A stretch of DNA of 64,000 nt from Granulicella sp. Lineage in GTDB: Bacteria > Acidobacteriota > Terriglobia > Terriglobales > Acidobacteriaceae. The position numbers were made by a program, and so were the translations under genes. The notes under the pieces are model-generated. The model ran no database searches. It saw only the letters and a list, made by a program, of their open reading frames with translations, and was not told the DNA's origin. Shown here in pieces: positions 8,201 to 17,889 of the stretch (positions are counted from its first letter, which is position 1; each line of letters starts with the position of its first letter). Location: positions 1-64,000 of the forward strand of contig PKWK01000347.1 of assembly GCA_003133205.1 (NCBI GenBank), given 5' to 3'.

Positions 8201-11000
8201 AGGGCGCGATGATATTCTCGCCGGCCTGGTGTATGCAATTGCTGAAAACTACCTCACGAAAGTCAAAGGACAACGCCCGGCTGGGAAGAAAGTGCTCCTG
8301 CAAGGCGGGGTGGCTCTGAACCGAGCAGTTGGATACGCGTTTGCCCATCGCGTTGGGCGCCCGATCGTGATCCCAGCCAACCCGGAATTACTCGGAGCCC
8401 TTGGCGTTGGGTTGCTCGCCCTCGATCGGTCAGGCGGCGTAATGGGTACGTCCATCGATCTCGAGACTCTCGCGTCTGCGGAGATGAAACTCGTGGGCCG
8501 ATTCACATGTAAGGCGTGCAAGATGTACTGCAGCATCGAGCGCTTCGAAGTCGACGGCCGGCGGTTCCCTTTCGGCGGGCGTTGCAGCCTATACGAAAAC
8601 GTGTGGAAGAGAAAGACCCGCATCGCGCCTGCGGCGGACCTGGTGGAACAGCGGGCCGCGATTCTCTTTGGCGCTCCCGGGCGCCGCGATACAGTGCCAA
8701 GGCATGAGCCAAAAGCAAGTGCTTTTTGGGACGTGGGACCGACGCTTGAAGCCGCCAGGTCGTTTTTAGAACAGTCCTTCGGTTACCCCAATAGTAAGGC
8801 CCAGATTTCGGAGACACGCATCGGCATTCCTCGCGCGCTGACGACGCACTCCTTGTTTCCCCTCTATTCAACTTTCTTCTCGGTTCTGGGAATGGAGGTC
8901 GTGTTGTCGGCCGTAGACCCGCGGGGCGATCTGAAGTCGCATTCCGGCTTTTGTTTGCCGGCGCAGATTGCACACGGCGCAGTAATGGATCTGGCGCAAA
9001 AGGGCGTGCGCCTGGTATTCCTGCCGCAGGTGGCGCGGATGCCTCAGAACGACTCTTGCAAGGATTCGTACCTCTGCCCGATCACGCAAGCCGGTCCTTA
9101 TTTCCTGGCCAAGGCATTCCCGGATGCGCAGTTCCTTTCGCCAGTTCTGGATTTCACCAACGGATACGCGGCCAACGCGGCGATGGCCGATATGGCCGTG
9201 CGCGAGTTGGGAGCCTCACGCGAGTTGGCCAACGAGGCTTGGGCAGTGGCCGTTGGCGCGCAGACGGAGGCCCAATGCGCGCTGATGGAGATGGGCCGGC
9301 AAGCTCTCGCGCAGGCGTTGGCGGCCGGCAAGCCGGCGATCTTGTTGGCAGGCCACAGCTATAACGCATACACACCCGAGGCCTCGCAATCGGTGGGCAA
9401 AATACCGGCTGGGGCTGGACCTACGGTTTGGCATTTCGCCAATCAGATATTGAATGCGGCCTCGCTCACCAAGCAGCATTCGAATCTTTTTCTCCTCAAC
9501 ATTAGCAATTTCAGTTGCACGATCGACGCATTCACACATGCGTTGCTTGCCTCGGAGTTGGGATCCAAGCCGTACCTGATCCTCGAAATCGACGCTCACA
9601 CCGCCGATGCCGGCGTGCAAACGCGCCTGGAGGCCTTTCTAGACATCGTGCATAACTACCACGCGGCTCAACCCAGCCTGGCCAAGCCATTCACGCCTTG
9701 CGCGTTGGTCAAGGGTGGAGCCGTTATCTCCTCGAATGGCGAGCGAGTGCCGCTCACCGACCCACGGGTTAAACTGCATCTTCTCAACTTCTCGCAGTAT
9801 CACGCGGAGTCCACGGCGATGGCTCTCGGCTGGCTTGGTTTGCATGCCGGCCAGGTGGTACCTATCGATCGGAGTCAACTCGACCTAGGCCTGCAGTCCA
9901 CCTCTGGCCGCGCGTGCCTCCCGCTACCCCTCTCGATCGGACAACTACTCCAGATACATCGCGATCGTCAGCCCGGCGAGATCGTTGGCTTCCACATGCT
10001 CCGCGGTGGCGCTCCATGCGTAAGCGAAGCCTACATGGGCTATTTCGAGCGATTCATCGCCGAGCAACAGTTAGCCGATGTGTTCATGGTGAATCCTGAA
10101 AAGGGAAACGACTATCTTGGATTCGACCCATCCATTCTGTTCAAGCATCTGTCGCCTGCAATTCTCGTGGCGGATATCCTCGTCGAGATCGATCATGTTT
10201 TGCGCGTCGTGGGGGCTCCTGGCAGCATCGAGCAATTTCACCGGGAGTGGAAACGATTCAGGGCCGGGGCTAAGACACTCGATGAGTTCTCTTCCACACT
10301 GCCCGAATTTGTAGAGCGCTTAGCGGCGCTGCCACGGACGCGGGATCCCAGGGACTGCCCCAGGGTTGTGGTTACGGGTGATTTCTTCGCCCGCTTCAGT
10401 CCGTTTTTCATGGATGGGGCTCGCGACCTTTATGCGGCACGGGGAATCATCCTCAAGCCCGTCGATCTGACTGATCTCTTCCTTTACATCAACTACGATG
10501 GGATGAGGGAAACGGCGAACAATTGGGGCCTGAAGCCGGGAGGTTTTGCCCTGGCCAAAGCTTGCACCAGGATGCTCGAACCCGACGGCCAAGAGTATCT
10601 GCAGCAATGGTGGGGATATCAGTCCGGGCGAAGAACTGAGGAGCAGTTCCGCGAGATATTCTTGAGTACTGGACTCCTGGTTTCCGAGCCTAACGATGTT
10701 GTTGCGGCGTTTGAGAAGAGCGCAGAACACATCTCGCCGCAGATTTTTGGTGAAATCACCCCGACGGTAGGCAAGGGCTTGAACGCCGAATATGAAGGTT
10801 TCGACGGCATCATCCTCATCGGGCCATTCAACTGCCTCCCATTCCGGATCTCGGAGGCAATCCTCAAGCCGCTCAGCATTCAGCAAGGGATGCCCTTGCT
10901 CACCTACGAAACCGATGCCTGCGCTGTAGCGCCTGCCGTGCTTCGGCAGGTAGATGTACACATTCAGCAGGTTCTCGAGCACTCCGCCAGACCCCAATGA
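8151..11000 (+). CDS. CoA-dehydratase activase-related protein, DUF2229 and dehydratase-like C-terminal part
   Basis: Authentic from about base 8196. It begins with the end of the second ATPase (ILAGLVYAIAENYL, VLLQGGVALNRAVGYAFAHR), then a cysteine motif CKACKMYCSIERF near residue 120. A long DUF2229/HgdB-like region follows (GIPRALTTHSLFPLYSTFF; FCLPAQIAHGAVMDLAQKG; CKDSYLCPI; GEITPTVGKGLNAEYEGFDG). Joined with the two upstream fragments it makes a ~1400-residue protein, the usual size of the fused activase/dehydratase-like family. These are inferred to handle radical-type reductions coupled to ATP; the substrate is unknown. No separate dehydratase subunit genes are adjacent. Confidence 0.8.
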   Translation: MRRLSILTSASPSNRAKGRDDILAGLVYAIAENYLTKVKGQRPAGKKVLLQGGVALNRAVGYAFAHRVGRPIVIPANPELLGALGVGLLALDRSGGVMGTSIDLETLASAEMKLVGRFTCKACKMYCSIERFEVDGRRFPFGGRCSLYENVWKRKTRIAPAADLVEQRAAILFGAPGRRDTVPRHEPKASAFWDVGPTLEAARSFLEQSFGYPNSKAQISETRIGIPRALTTHSLFPLYSTFFSVLGMEVVLSAVDPRGDLKSHSGFCLPAQIAHGAVMDLAQKGVRLVFLPQVARMPQNDSCKDSYLCPITQAGPYFLAKAFPDAQFLSPVLDFTNGYAANAAMADMAVRELGASRELANEAWAVAVGAQTEAQCALMEMGRQALAQALAAGKPAILLAGHSYNAYTPEASQSVGKIPAGAGPTVWHFANQILNAASLTKQHSNLFLLNISNFSCTIDAFTHALLASELGSKPYLILEIDAHTADAGVQTRLEAFLDIVHNYHAAQPSLAKPFTPCALVKGGAVISSNGERVPLTDPRVKLHLLNFSQYHAESTAMALGWLGLHAGQVVPIDRSQLDLGLQSTSGRACLPLPLSIGQLLQIHRDRQPGEIVGFHMLRGGAPCVSEAYMGYFERFIAEQQLADVFMVNPEKGNDYLGFDPSILFKHLSPAILVADILVEIDHVLRVVGAPGSIEQFHREWKRFRAGAKTLDEFSSTLPEFVERLAALPRTRDPRDCPRVVVTGDFFARFSPFFMDGARDLYAARGIILKPVDLTDLFLYINYDGMRETANNWGLKPGGFALAKACTRMLEPDGQEYLQQWWGYQSGRRTEEQFREIFLSTGLLVSEPNDVVAAFEKSAEHISPQIFGEITPTVGKGLNAEYEGFDGIILIGPFNCLPFRISEAILKPLSIQQGMPLLTYETDACAVAPAVLRQVDVHIQQVLEHSARPQ

Positions 11001-11143
11001 GAGTGTCCCACCGCATTCGATTTTCCGATCTGGAGCCGTATTCGCCAGCCACGAGCGGCGGCGTGAAGTTGGATAATCGACAAATGGAAAGTTGGGCCCG
11101 TGTCCCCGGATCGCCTGATCGAAATCGCCAAGCCATAAACTGA
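10997..11143 (+). CDS. Small ORF overlapping the activase stop, 48 aa
   Basis: Its ATG overlaps the activase TGA as ATGA, a geometry typical of translational coupling. The product begins MRVSHRIRFSDLEPYSPATS and is hydrophilic. The first ~20 residues resemble the opening of small cupin proteins, but no cupin barrel follows, so it could be the stump of a decayed gene. The remaining ~195 bp to 11339 show no further gene. Confidence 0.4.
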   Translation: MRVSHRIRFSDLEPYSPATSGGVKLDNRQMESWARVPGSPDRNRQAIN

Positions 11144-11339
11144 AGCGCGGCGCGTGGCAAAGCCAGCTTCGGCCGACAGATCCAAGCCAAGGCGAAATAG
11201 GTACTGGGAAACAGCCATCTCAGCATCCGGAAACGCGTACACTTGCGTCTCGACAGGAGAGATGCTCTGTCCTCTCGCTGGGTGAAGCAAATTGCATTGG
11301 CGGCTTTGCTTTTCAACGACGACTGAATTCTAATTCCTG

Positions 11340-13679
11340 GTGGCAGCACCGATGCAGTCCATCACCATGCCGCAGGCAAGACAACCAACGTCTGCCGTAA
11401 GAGCGGCTCTGACGCTCATAGGGTTCAGCGCGGTCATCGGCCAGATCATTCTCATGCGGGAGCTCATCGTCGTCTTCAACGGCAATGAGATTTCGCTGGG
11501 GATTATGTTAGCCACCTGGCTACTCTGGACCGCGGTCGGCAGCAGCCTGAGTAGCGGTTTCGCACTGGGCGGAAACGACGCTCGCCGCGCAGTCGCCGTG
11601 CTCGAATGTATTCTCGCCGTCATCCTGCTGCCGACCCTATGGGCCTTGCGTACCACAAAGTCTGTCTTTCAGACAGTGCCAGGTGAGTTGGTTGGACCGC
11701 TACCGATGATCCTTACATCCCTGGTGTGCCTCAGCCTGTTTTGCCTGGTCTCAGGGGCGCTTTTCGTGGTTGCGGCCCGGATGTACGAACAGGAGTGCGC
11801 CGTCTCATCTCGCCTTGCTGCCAGTTCGGCTTACATGCTGGAGGCCGTTGGTTCCGGCCTGGGAGGGATTCTGGCCAGCATCGTGCTGCTGCGCTTTCTT
11901 GAGTCCTTCCAGATCGCAACCATCGTGGCCATCCTAAACCTTTGTATGGCGGCGGTGCTGTTGCTCCGGATGAGTCGCAAGCAGTTTGGGGCGTTAACTG
12001 TTGCATTGGGACTTTTAGCGATACCTCTCCTTGTGCTTGTTGCACCGTCGTTGAACAGGTCAGCCCAGGCGCACCTGTGGCGGGGCTTCCGCCTGGTGGG
12101 ATCGCGCGACTCAATTTACGGCAACCTGACGGTAACCGAGACCAGCAATACTCGCAGCATCTATCAAAACGGCGTAATCCTTGCCAACGCTCCGGACGAG
12201 AACGCCGCCGAAGAGGCGGTCCACTATGCACTGCTTGAGAACCCGGCGCCTAGACACATTCTGATGATCGGCGGCGGAGTGAACGGCAGCGTCGTCGAAG
12301 CGCTGAAGCATCCCACTGTCGAGCGGATCGACTACGTTGAACTGGACCCCGCCCTCATCTATATGGCGATGCAGTTCTTCCCCGTTCAGTCTGCTCCTCT
12401 GGTCTCGGATCCTCGGGTACACCTGCATTACGCGGATGGCCGTTACTATCTCAGGACGGCTGGCGACACATTCGACGTGATCATTCTTAATGTGCCCGAC
12501 CCGCAGACCGCACAATTAAACCGCTTCTATACCGCTGAGTTCTTTCGTTCTGCTCGCGAAAAGCTCACACCGGGCGGGTTGCTCGCCTTGCAACTACGAT
12601 CGTCGGAGGAAACCATCAGCCCCGACCTTGCAGAGTTTCTGCGCTGCATTCAGCGCACGCTACAGGAAGTCTTTCCTTACGTCGTCACCATCCCAGGCGA
12701 AACAATCCACTTCTTTGCCGCGACGCGCTCCGATGTTTTGACGGAGAATCCCCAAACCTTGGTTGCAAGGTTGCGCGAGCGGAATCTGAAGACACAGTAC
12801 GTCCGGGAATACTTCATCCCTTTCCGCATGATGCCCGATCGCATGACCCGGGTTCATGAGCAACTGTGGCCGCTGGCATCGACACCCGTCAATCGCGATT
12901 TCGAGCCGATCGCCTATTACTTCGACCTTGTGCTATGGAGTAAGCAATTCAATCTAGGCAGTTCCGGCTGGTTCCGAGCCGCAGCACATATCAATTTCAC
13001 GGTAGTCATCGCTGCAGTGCTTATGATCTCGTCCCTTGCGGCGGTTCTTGGCGTGTTTGTGAGCGGTCGGGAGAGGCGTGCCCGTTACGCGTCAGCATGT
13101 TGTATGGCTGCAACTGGCTTCACACTGATGGCGCTGCAGATCGTTCTGCTCCTTGCATTCCAGTCCATCTATGGCTACGTCTACCATCAACTCGCAATTC
13201 TGATCGGCTTGTGCATGGCAGGTATTGCGTTCGGAAGTTGGCTGGGTATTCGCCGCATCAGCTTGGGCGATGGAATCGCCTACCGCAGCCTTGCACCAAC
13301 CCAGTTTCTGCTCGCCCTCTCCGGTCCTGCGTTGATCTTTGTGGTGAGCATGCTGGCAAAGGTTTCTGGAATTGCGACAACGTGGTTGGCAGCACAGTGC
13401 GTTTTCCCCGCTCTGGCTGCTATCTCGGGGATGCTGGGAGGATATCAATTCCCTATTGCGACGGAAATCTACCTTCACCATAGCGAAGGCCAGTCAGGAC
13501 TTGGTGCGCTCTATGCCATCGATCTTCTGGGAGGATGTGCGGGCGCACTCTTGCTGAGCACCTACCTTATTCCGGTATTTGGATTATGGAGAACTGCATG
13601 GCTCATTGCAGCGATAAACCTGACGCCGGTTCTGCTTGCCATGCGAGGAAACTTGGAGACCAAAAAATCTCGGATATAA
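11340..13679 (+). CDS. Membrane-embedded spermidine-synthase-like protein
   Basis: A 779-aa protein in three parts: about seven N-terminal membrane segments (residues ~20-250); a spermidine/spermine synthase-like Rossmann domain (~270-480) with ILMIGGGVNGSVVEALK, IDYVELDPALI, YADGRYYL and FDVIILNVPDPQTAQLNRFY; and a second membrane block (~545-775). Proteins of this build are common in environmental bacteria and are usually not proven polyamine synthases, since the domain may transfer other groups or serve as a scaffold. The GTG start at 11340 lacks a clear Shine-Dalgarno; ATG 11352 is an alternative. It converges on the Memo gene with only 4 bp between the stops, at the edge of the AmmeMemoRadiSam locus. 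Confidence 0.8.
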   Translation: MAAPMQSITMPQARQPTSAVRAALTLIGFSAVIGQIILMRELIVVFNGNEISLGIMLATWLLWTAVGSSLSSGFALGGNDARRAVAVLECILAVILLPTLWALRTTKSVFQTVPGELVGPLPMILTSLVCLSLFCLVSGALFVVAARMYEQECAVSSRLAASSAYMLEAVGSGLGGILASIVLLRFLESFQIATIVAILNLCMAAVLLLRMSRKQFGALTVALGLLAIPLLVLVAPSLNRSAQAHLWRGFRLVGSRDSIYGNLTVTETSNTRSIYQNGVILANAPDENAAEEAVHYALLENPAPRHILMIGGGVNGSVVEALKHPTVERIDYVELDPALIYMAMQFFPVQSAPLVSDPRVHLHYADGRYYLRTAGDTFDVIILNVPDPQTAQLNRFYTAEFFRSAREKLTPGGLLALQLRSSEETISPDLAEFLRCIQRTLQEVFPYVVTIPGETIHFFAATRSDVLTENPQTLVARLRERNLKTQYVREYFIPFRMMPDRMTRVHEQLWPLASTPVNRDFEPIAYYFDLVLWSKQFNLGSSGWFRAAAHINFTVVIAAVLMISSLAAVLGVFVSGRERRARYASACCMAATGFTLMALQIVLLLAFQSIYGYVYHQLAILIGLCMAGIAFGSWLGIRRISLGDGIAYRSLAPTQFLLALSGPALIFVVSMLAKVSGIATTWLAAQCVFPALAAISGMLGGYQFPIATEIYLHHSEGQSGLGALYAIDLLGGCAGALLLSTYLIPVFGLWRTAWLIAAINLTPVLLAMRGNLETKKSRI

Positions 13680-13683
13680 GCGC

Positions 13684-15198
13684 TTACGGCTTGTGCTCAC
13701 CAAATACCACAGCAGTAAACATGAAGATGTCTGTGTCCTCATCCCTCCAGCAAGAGGAGCGCATACCCGCTTTGCCGCAGGTTTCTTCCAGAAACTTCTG
13801 GCGATCCCATTTCTCTTCCACTGGAACCTGCGGAAGTAACAGGCCCTCGTGTTCGCCATTCTTCATCAGCAAACCGTCCTCGCCCACCTTGATCTGTTGA
13901 ATGTCAACAACACGCCGGAGGGGTGACAGCACAGAGACCTCATATTCGAGCCGCGGCAACTCTGAAGCCGATACCGGATGGAATCGGGAATCGCGCAAGG
14001 CGGCGAACGTGGCCGTGTCCCGCACCGTCATGTAGAGAGGCTTCATCGCGGAGGTATAGCCGATGCACCCCCGCAGTTCTCCCGATTCGCGCAGGGTCAC
14101 GAACGCACCGCGATCCTGATTGAGCGCTTCGCTTGTGACTGCGCCAGGCTCATACTCCACTTTTTCCTTTACCGCATGCTCAACCGACTTGCGAGCCAGA
14201 CTGAGCAGTTCGCTCTTATCGTGGTCGTTCAGTGAGAATGGCGGTTCCACCGTCTTTCCATTTTGAGTCTTCACAAAGACGTCTGCACTATATCCGACCA
14301 CGCGCGAGCGGTCGCCCGAGGTGTCCCCTGAATTAGCGTACCTGAGAACTAGTGCCTGGTTGGCTCCCATGTGCTCGGCGGCAATCATTGCGGCTACGAT
14401 AGGCGCGCCGCCACAGGCTTCCCATATTCGAGACTGGAAGTTCCGCGACATGCTCAAGTAGTCCCATGCCCCAAGTGCATTCAGCGTCTTATGATCGATC
14501 TTCACCGCTTCGTCGTATGGGTGATAGTGCGACAAATCGGAGCTGGCGACGATCAGAGTGTCCGCACCCTGGATCAGCTTGGCCAGGGCCAGACCCAGAG
14601 CACGGCTATTCTCGTAGCTCTGATCTCCCATGACGATGGGCACGAGTTTGAATTCACCCAACACCCGTTGCAACCACGGCAACTGCACCTCGATAGCATG
14701 CTCAGCCCCGGCCGGAGTGGGATCGTGCCCCTGGCTAGAAAGTCGCATGGTCGGGCTCATCTTGGCCAACTGTCTTGCAAAGACTTTGTCAACCCGAACT
14801 GTCCCCAGTGGCGTTGCGTACGCGTCGCCGTCATAGATGGAAGTGAAGTCAAACGCCTCATAGTGCGACGGAGCAATCACGACGACACGCGAAAACTTGC
14901 GCCCCTTCAGCGCCGCATACGTGTAGGCAGCCACGGGGCCGGAGTATTGATAGCCTGCGTGCGGCGCAACCACGGCGAGGATGGGGTCGTTGATCGGCGG
15001 CCCGCTCGCATGCGCCAGCATGTCGTCGATCATGACCGAAAGTGCCTTTCGGTCGGCCGGATAAAAGCTGCCGGCAACTCCGGCTGGTCTCACCTTCGGT
15101 GAATCTGCGCCACGGACGCACTGCAACGGTGCAATCGCCAGCAGCGCGAACAACGGAGCTGCAAGCCAATACATTCTGCAACTACTTTTGATATTCAT
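13684..15198 (-). CDS. Exported Memo-AMMECR1 fusion (AmmeMemoRadiSam proteins B and A)
   Basis: 504 aa. A hydrophobic N-terminal segment (LAAPLFALLAIAPLQCVRGA) looks like a signal peptide. Residues ~35-300 are a Memo/extradiol-dioxygenase-like domain: VAGSFYPADRKAL, VVAPHAGYQYSGPVAAYTYA, VVIAPSHYEAFDF, HAIEVQLPWLQ, VASSDLSHYHPYDEA. Residues ~320-500 are AMMECR1: FVTLRESGELRGCIGY and LPRLEYEVSVLSPL. A and B are usually separate cytoplasmic proteins encoded beside the radical SAM protein; here they are fused and apparently exported. The function of the system is not established. The start is supported by AGGAGG 7 nt upstream. It is the last gene of a minus-strand series that includes the cognate radical SAM enzyme. 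Confidence 0.88.
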   Translation of the reverse strand: MNIKSSCRMYWLAAPLFALLAIAPLQCVRGADSPKVRPAGVAGSFYPADRKALSVMIDDMLAHASGPPINDPILAVVAPHAGYQYSGPVAAYTYAALKGRKFSRVVVIAPSHYEAFDFTSIYDGDAYATPLGTVRVDKVFARQLAKMSPTMRLSSQGHDPTPAGAEHAIEVQLPWLQRVLGEFKLVPIVMGDQSYENSRALGLALAKLIQGADTLIVASSDLSHYHPYDEAVKIDHKTLNALGAWDYLSMSRNFQSRIWEACGGAPIVAAMIAAEHMGANQALVLRYANSGDTSGDRSRVVGYSADVFVKTQNGKTVEPPFSLNDHDKSELLSLARKSVEHAVKEKVEYEPGAVTSEALNQDRGAFVTLRESGELRGCIGYTSAMKPLYMTVRDTATFAALRDSRFHPVSASELPRLEYEVSVLSPLRRVVDIQQIKVGEDGLLMKNGEHEGLLLPQVPVEEKWDRQKFLEETCGKAGMRSSCWRDEDTDIFMFTAVVFGEHKP

Positions 15199-15219
15199 TT
15201 GCTAACCTCCTCTGCGCCC

Positions 15220-16467
15220 TCACATGTGCCAGATACCTGGGATCGGGTTCCGGCAGAATGGGCAGCTATCCTTGCGGATCAGCATCTTGCTCGCCGTGAA
15301 GCCTATGCGTTCCACCAGCATTTGGCGGCACTTCGGGCAGTAGGTATTTTGCGCAGGGTGTCCTGGGACATTGCCGATGTATACGTAGTGGAGTCCCTCG
15401 GCGTCGGCAATGGCCTTGGCCCGCTCCAGAGTAGGCACTGGGGTTATGGGCAGGTTCTTCAATAGGTATTCCGGATGAAACTGCGTGAAATGCAGTGGAA
15501 CATCCAAGCCCAGGTTTGTCTTGATCCAGCGTGCCAGACCGAGTAATTCAGAATCGCCGTCATTGAGAGTCGGCACCACCAGGTAGACGATCTCCGTCCA
15601 CTTATCCATCTTTCGCAAAGTGACCAACGAATCCAGCACCGGTTTCAACTGGCCGGTAACCACATCCCTGTAATACGACTCAGAGAAAGCCTTCAGATCG
15701 ATCTTGACTGCGTCCATTTTCTCGTACGCAGTCTTCAGCGCCTCTTCTTGCATGTAGCCATTCGACACGACCACACTGCGAATGCCTGCTTCGTGCCCGG
15801 CATCGGCAGCATCCATCAAAAACTCGCTGAAGATCACTGGCTCACTGTAGGTGTATGCAATCGTCGGACAGCGATACTGCTTCGCCAAATCCGCAACCCG
15901 TCGCGGGGGAGTGTACTCGGCAGGGACCTGTTCCGGACGCACTTGGGAGATGTCCCAGTTCTGGCAGAATTTGCAGTTGACGTTGCAGCCAGCCGTGGCC
16001 AACGAGAAAGCGAGCGTCCCAGGCAGGTAGTGGAACAGGGGCTTCTTCTCGACGGGATCGACGTGCGCTGCGCAGACTCGCGAGTGCACCAGCGTGTAGT
16101 AAGTTCCTCCGCGATTCTCCCGCACACCGCAATAACCGCGCTCCCGATCTCCCACCGTGCACTCGCGCGGACACAGCTTACACTTGATCTTCTTACTTTC
16201 GAGTTTCTGATAGAACTTGGCTTCGACGGTGAATTGCGAATCATCCTGTTTCGGCGAACCACCCCACAATGGGGAGGCGACGAGAGGAGGAGAAAATTCG
16301 CAGACACCCAAAGCTGCCCCCGACGCCAAGGCGCCCTTCAAGAAGGAGCGGCGATCAAGGGGGCACGAGAACTGGCTTCGCTCATCTTGGATACCGAGAT
16401 TCTCGCTTTCCACCTCGCCGTAAGCCGGGACTATCACGCTGCCTTGCACCTTGAGCTCATGCAACAT
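15220..16467 (-). CDS. AmmeMemoRadiSam system radical SAM enzyme with Tat-like signal
   Basis: 415 aa. After ~35 residues comes DRRSFLKGALASGAALGV, a twin-arginine-like signal. The mature part has the family's cysteine-rich N terminus (CKLCPRECTVGDRERGYCGV), the radical SAM cluster motif CNVNCKFC near residue 145, TIAYTYSEPVIF, and a C-terminal zinc-ribbon-like CPKCRQM...CPFC. It relates to pyruvate-formate-lyase-activating enzymes. ATG 16467 is preferred over TTG 16479 because GGGGGT sits 4 nt before it. It is 12 bp downstream of a DUF362 gene and 21 bp upstream of the Memo-AMMECR1 gene, so co-transcription is likely. A Tat signal on a radical SAM enzyme is unusual. Confidence 0.88.
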   Translation of the reverse strand: MLHELKVQGSVIVPAYGEVESENLGIQDERSQFSCPLDRRSFLKGALASGAALGVCEFSPPLVASPLWGGSPKQDDSQFTVEAKFYQKLESKKIKCKLCPRECTVGDRERGYCGVRENRGGTYYTLVHSRVCAAHVDPVEKKPLFHYLPGTLAFSLATAGCNVNCKFCQNWDISQVRPEQVPAEYTPPRRVADLAKQYRCPTIAYTYSEPVIFSEFLMDAADAGHEAGIRSVVVSNGYMQEEALKTAYEKMDAVKIDLKAFSESYYRDVVTGQLKPVLDSLVTLRKMDKWTEIVYLVVPTLNDGDSELLGLARWIKTNLGLDVPLHFTQFHPEYLLKNLPITPVPTLERAKAIADAEGLHYVYIGNVPGHPAQNTYCPKCRQMLVERIGFTASKMLIRKDSCPFCRNPIPGIWHM

Positions 16468-16479
16468 GTTGACCCCCAA

Positions 16480-17502
16480 TCACACGTGCGTCTGCACCTC
16501 AGAAACCGCGATTCTATCGGGATCGTTCGTACCCAGCCGATGCTGTGCATCGGCGGCGGTCGAGATGTAGTGTGGTGCTCTGCCATCGCCTTCCAGCGTC
16601 TTCAATCCTTTTTCGGCTCGCCTGCGCTCGATGATTTGCCAGCCGGTGTAGTCGAGCGCCACAGCATCCTGTGAAACGATCAGAGAATTGTGCTTCCAAC
16701 TGTATTGCGGCTTATACGCGGGCCCGCCCTCGTACTGTGCCGTGGTCGCGTCGCAGATGATCAATCGCATCTTTGTTCGGATCTCCGGCAGCATGTTCAA
16801 GTCTGTGATGTATGGATTGCAGCCGTCGGGGTGGTACTTATTCGGGTTATGAATGACGCCGTACATATTTTTCAGCGCGATGGTTACGCCGGCGCCATCA
16901 TGGTCTTTCAGTACAGGGACATTGATCAGGACGTTGCAGCGTTGCGTGAGAATTCTGGACAGCCGGCTCCCAACGCTGCCATACGTCACCAGGTCTTGTT
17001 CGTAATCAACTCGATCGGTACCGAAGCATTGAACACCGTTCCCACCCGTCGACACATGGAAGCCGGACCGTTCCAATTCGTCCGTATCGCGGTCCCAGAC
17101 CACGATATCGGAGGCTTTGATTCCAGCCTCCTGCAACCGCTCGCAAACGGCTTCGACGAGTTGTAGATTGCTGGAGATTCCGCGCCCACCAAGTGAATTC
17201 ACCTTAAGTCCCACCATCTCACCCGGGCGAACCAGCTTTTTCCAAGCCTCGGTCGGATGATCCCGGTCGAAGAGAGTTTGCATGGCGCGATCCAGCAGAC
17301 TCAGCATCCGGCGCGAATCCACTGTGGAACCCGTGCCGCGCAGTAGGTCATCGCGCGCAATCACTACCCTGGATTTCGCGAGCGGCGACCGTTGTTGTGC
17401 TGCTGCGAGTAGTCCCATCGTGCCGCTTGCACGCAGAACCACAGCGCCAGTGAGACACTCCTTCAAGAAATCCCGTCGACTCGCGCTATGAATTGAGCTC
17501 AT
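16480..17502 (-). CDS. DUF362 protein with Tat signal (first of three)
   Basis: 340 aa. The N terminus SASRRDFLKECLTGAVVL is a good Tat signal. The DUF362 core contains VGLKVNSLGGRGISSNLQLV, DIVVWDRDTDEL, NVLINVPVLKDHDGAGVTIA and NMYGVIHNPNKYH. DUF362 proteins often accompany iron-sulfur or radical enzymes; their activity is not defined. No four-cysteine ferredoxin motif is visible in this copy. ATG 17502 has GGAG 7 nt upstream. It is closely similar to the 18900-19886 copy (both end near AQH.LGTNDP.RIA), so the two probably arose by local duplication. Confidence 0.85.
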   Translation of the reverse strand: MSSIHSASRRDFLKECLTGAVVLRASGTMGLLAAAQQRSPLAKSRVVIARDDLLRGTGSTVDSRRMLSLLDRAMQTLFDRDHPTEAWKKLVRPGEMVGLKVNSLGGRGISSNLQLVEAVCERLQEAGIKASDIVVWDRDTDELERSGFHVSTGGNGVQCFGTDRVDYEQDLVTYGSVGSRLSRILTQRCNVLINVPVLKDHDGAGVTIALKNMYGVIHNPNKYHPDGCNPYITDLNMLPEIRTKMRLIICDATTAQYEGGPAYKPQYSWKHNSLIVSQDAVALDYTGWQIIERRRAEKGLKTLEGDGRAPHYISTAADAQHRLGTNDPDRIAVSEVQTHV

Positions 17503-17889
17503 AGGGGTTCTCCACCGAACGCGCAACCACTTTCCAGGATCGGTCTGTTGGAGGGTACGGCATTCACCGCTCGGGTAAACTATTCAACCCGCGGCGGTTA
17601 CCTTCAAGACGGGTCCTCATCATTCAGTGCGCCGCATCAAACCATAATGTACTACCATCGGCGCGACGTTTCAGTGACGACCAGCACATCTGCTCATCAT
17701 CACCTGGCAACCCACAGCTCAATATTTGCCGACATTGAGACAGAATGCCTAGACCTAAACCAGCAGTATGAATGCTGCGGGGGACCTCAATATAGGTTCC
17801 GCTCCGCAGTCATACAAACGTAGCCGAAGCCTCCCAATGGATGCGCGGGGACAATCCCGTACTCGAAGTGGGAGATGCATAAAGCCATT
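17503..17889. other. Intergenic within the DUF362 series
   Basis: 387 bp separate two genes that otherwise read as one minus-strand series. I see no protein-like frame and no clear terminator. The gap suggests the downstream set (16480 to 13684) may have its own promoter. Confidence 0.5.

Noticed and set aside
15748..16674. 308-codon plus-strand frame opposite the radical SAM gene
   Set aside because: It crosses two real minus-strand genes and has no motif of its own.
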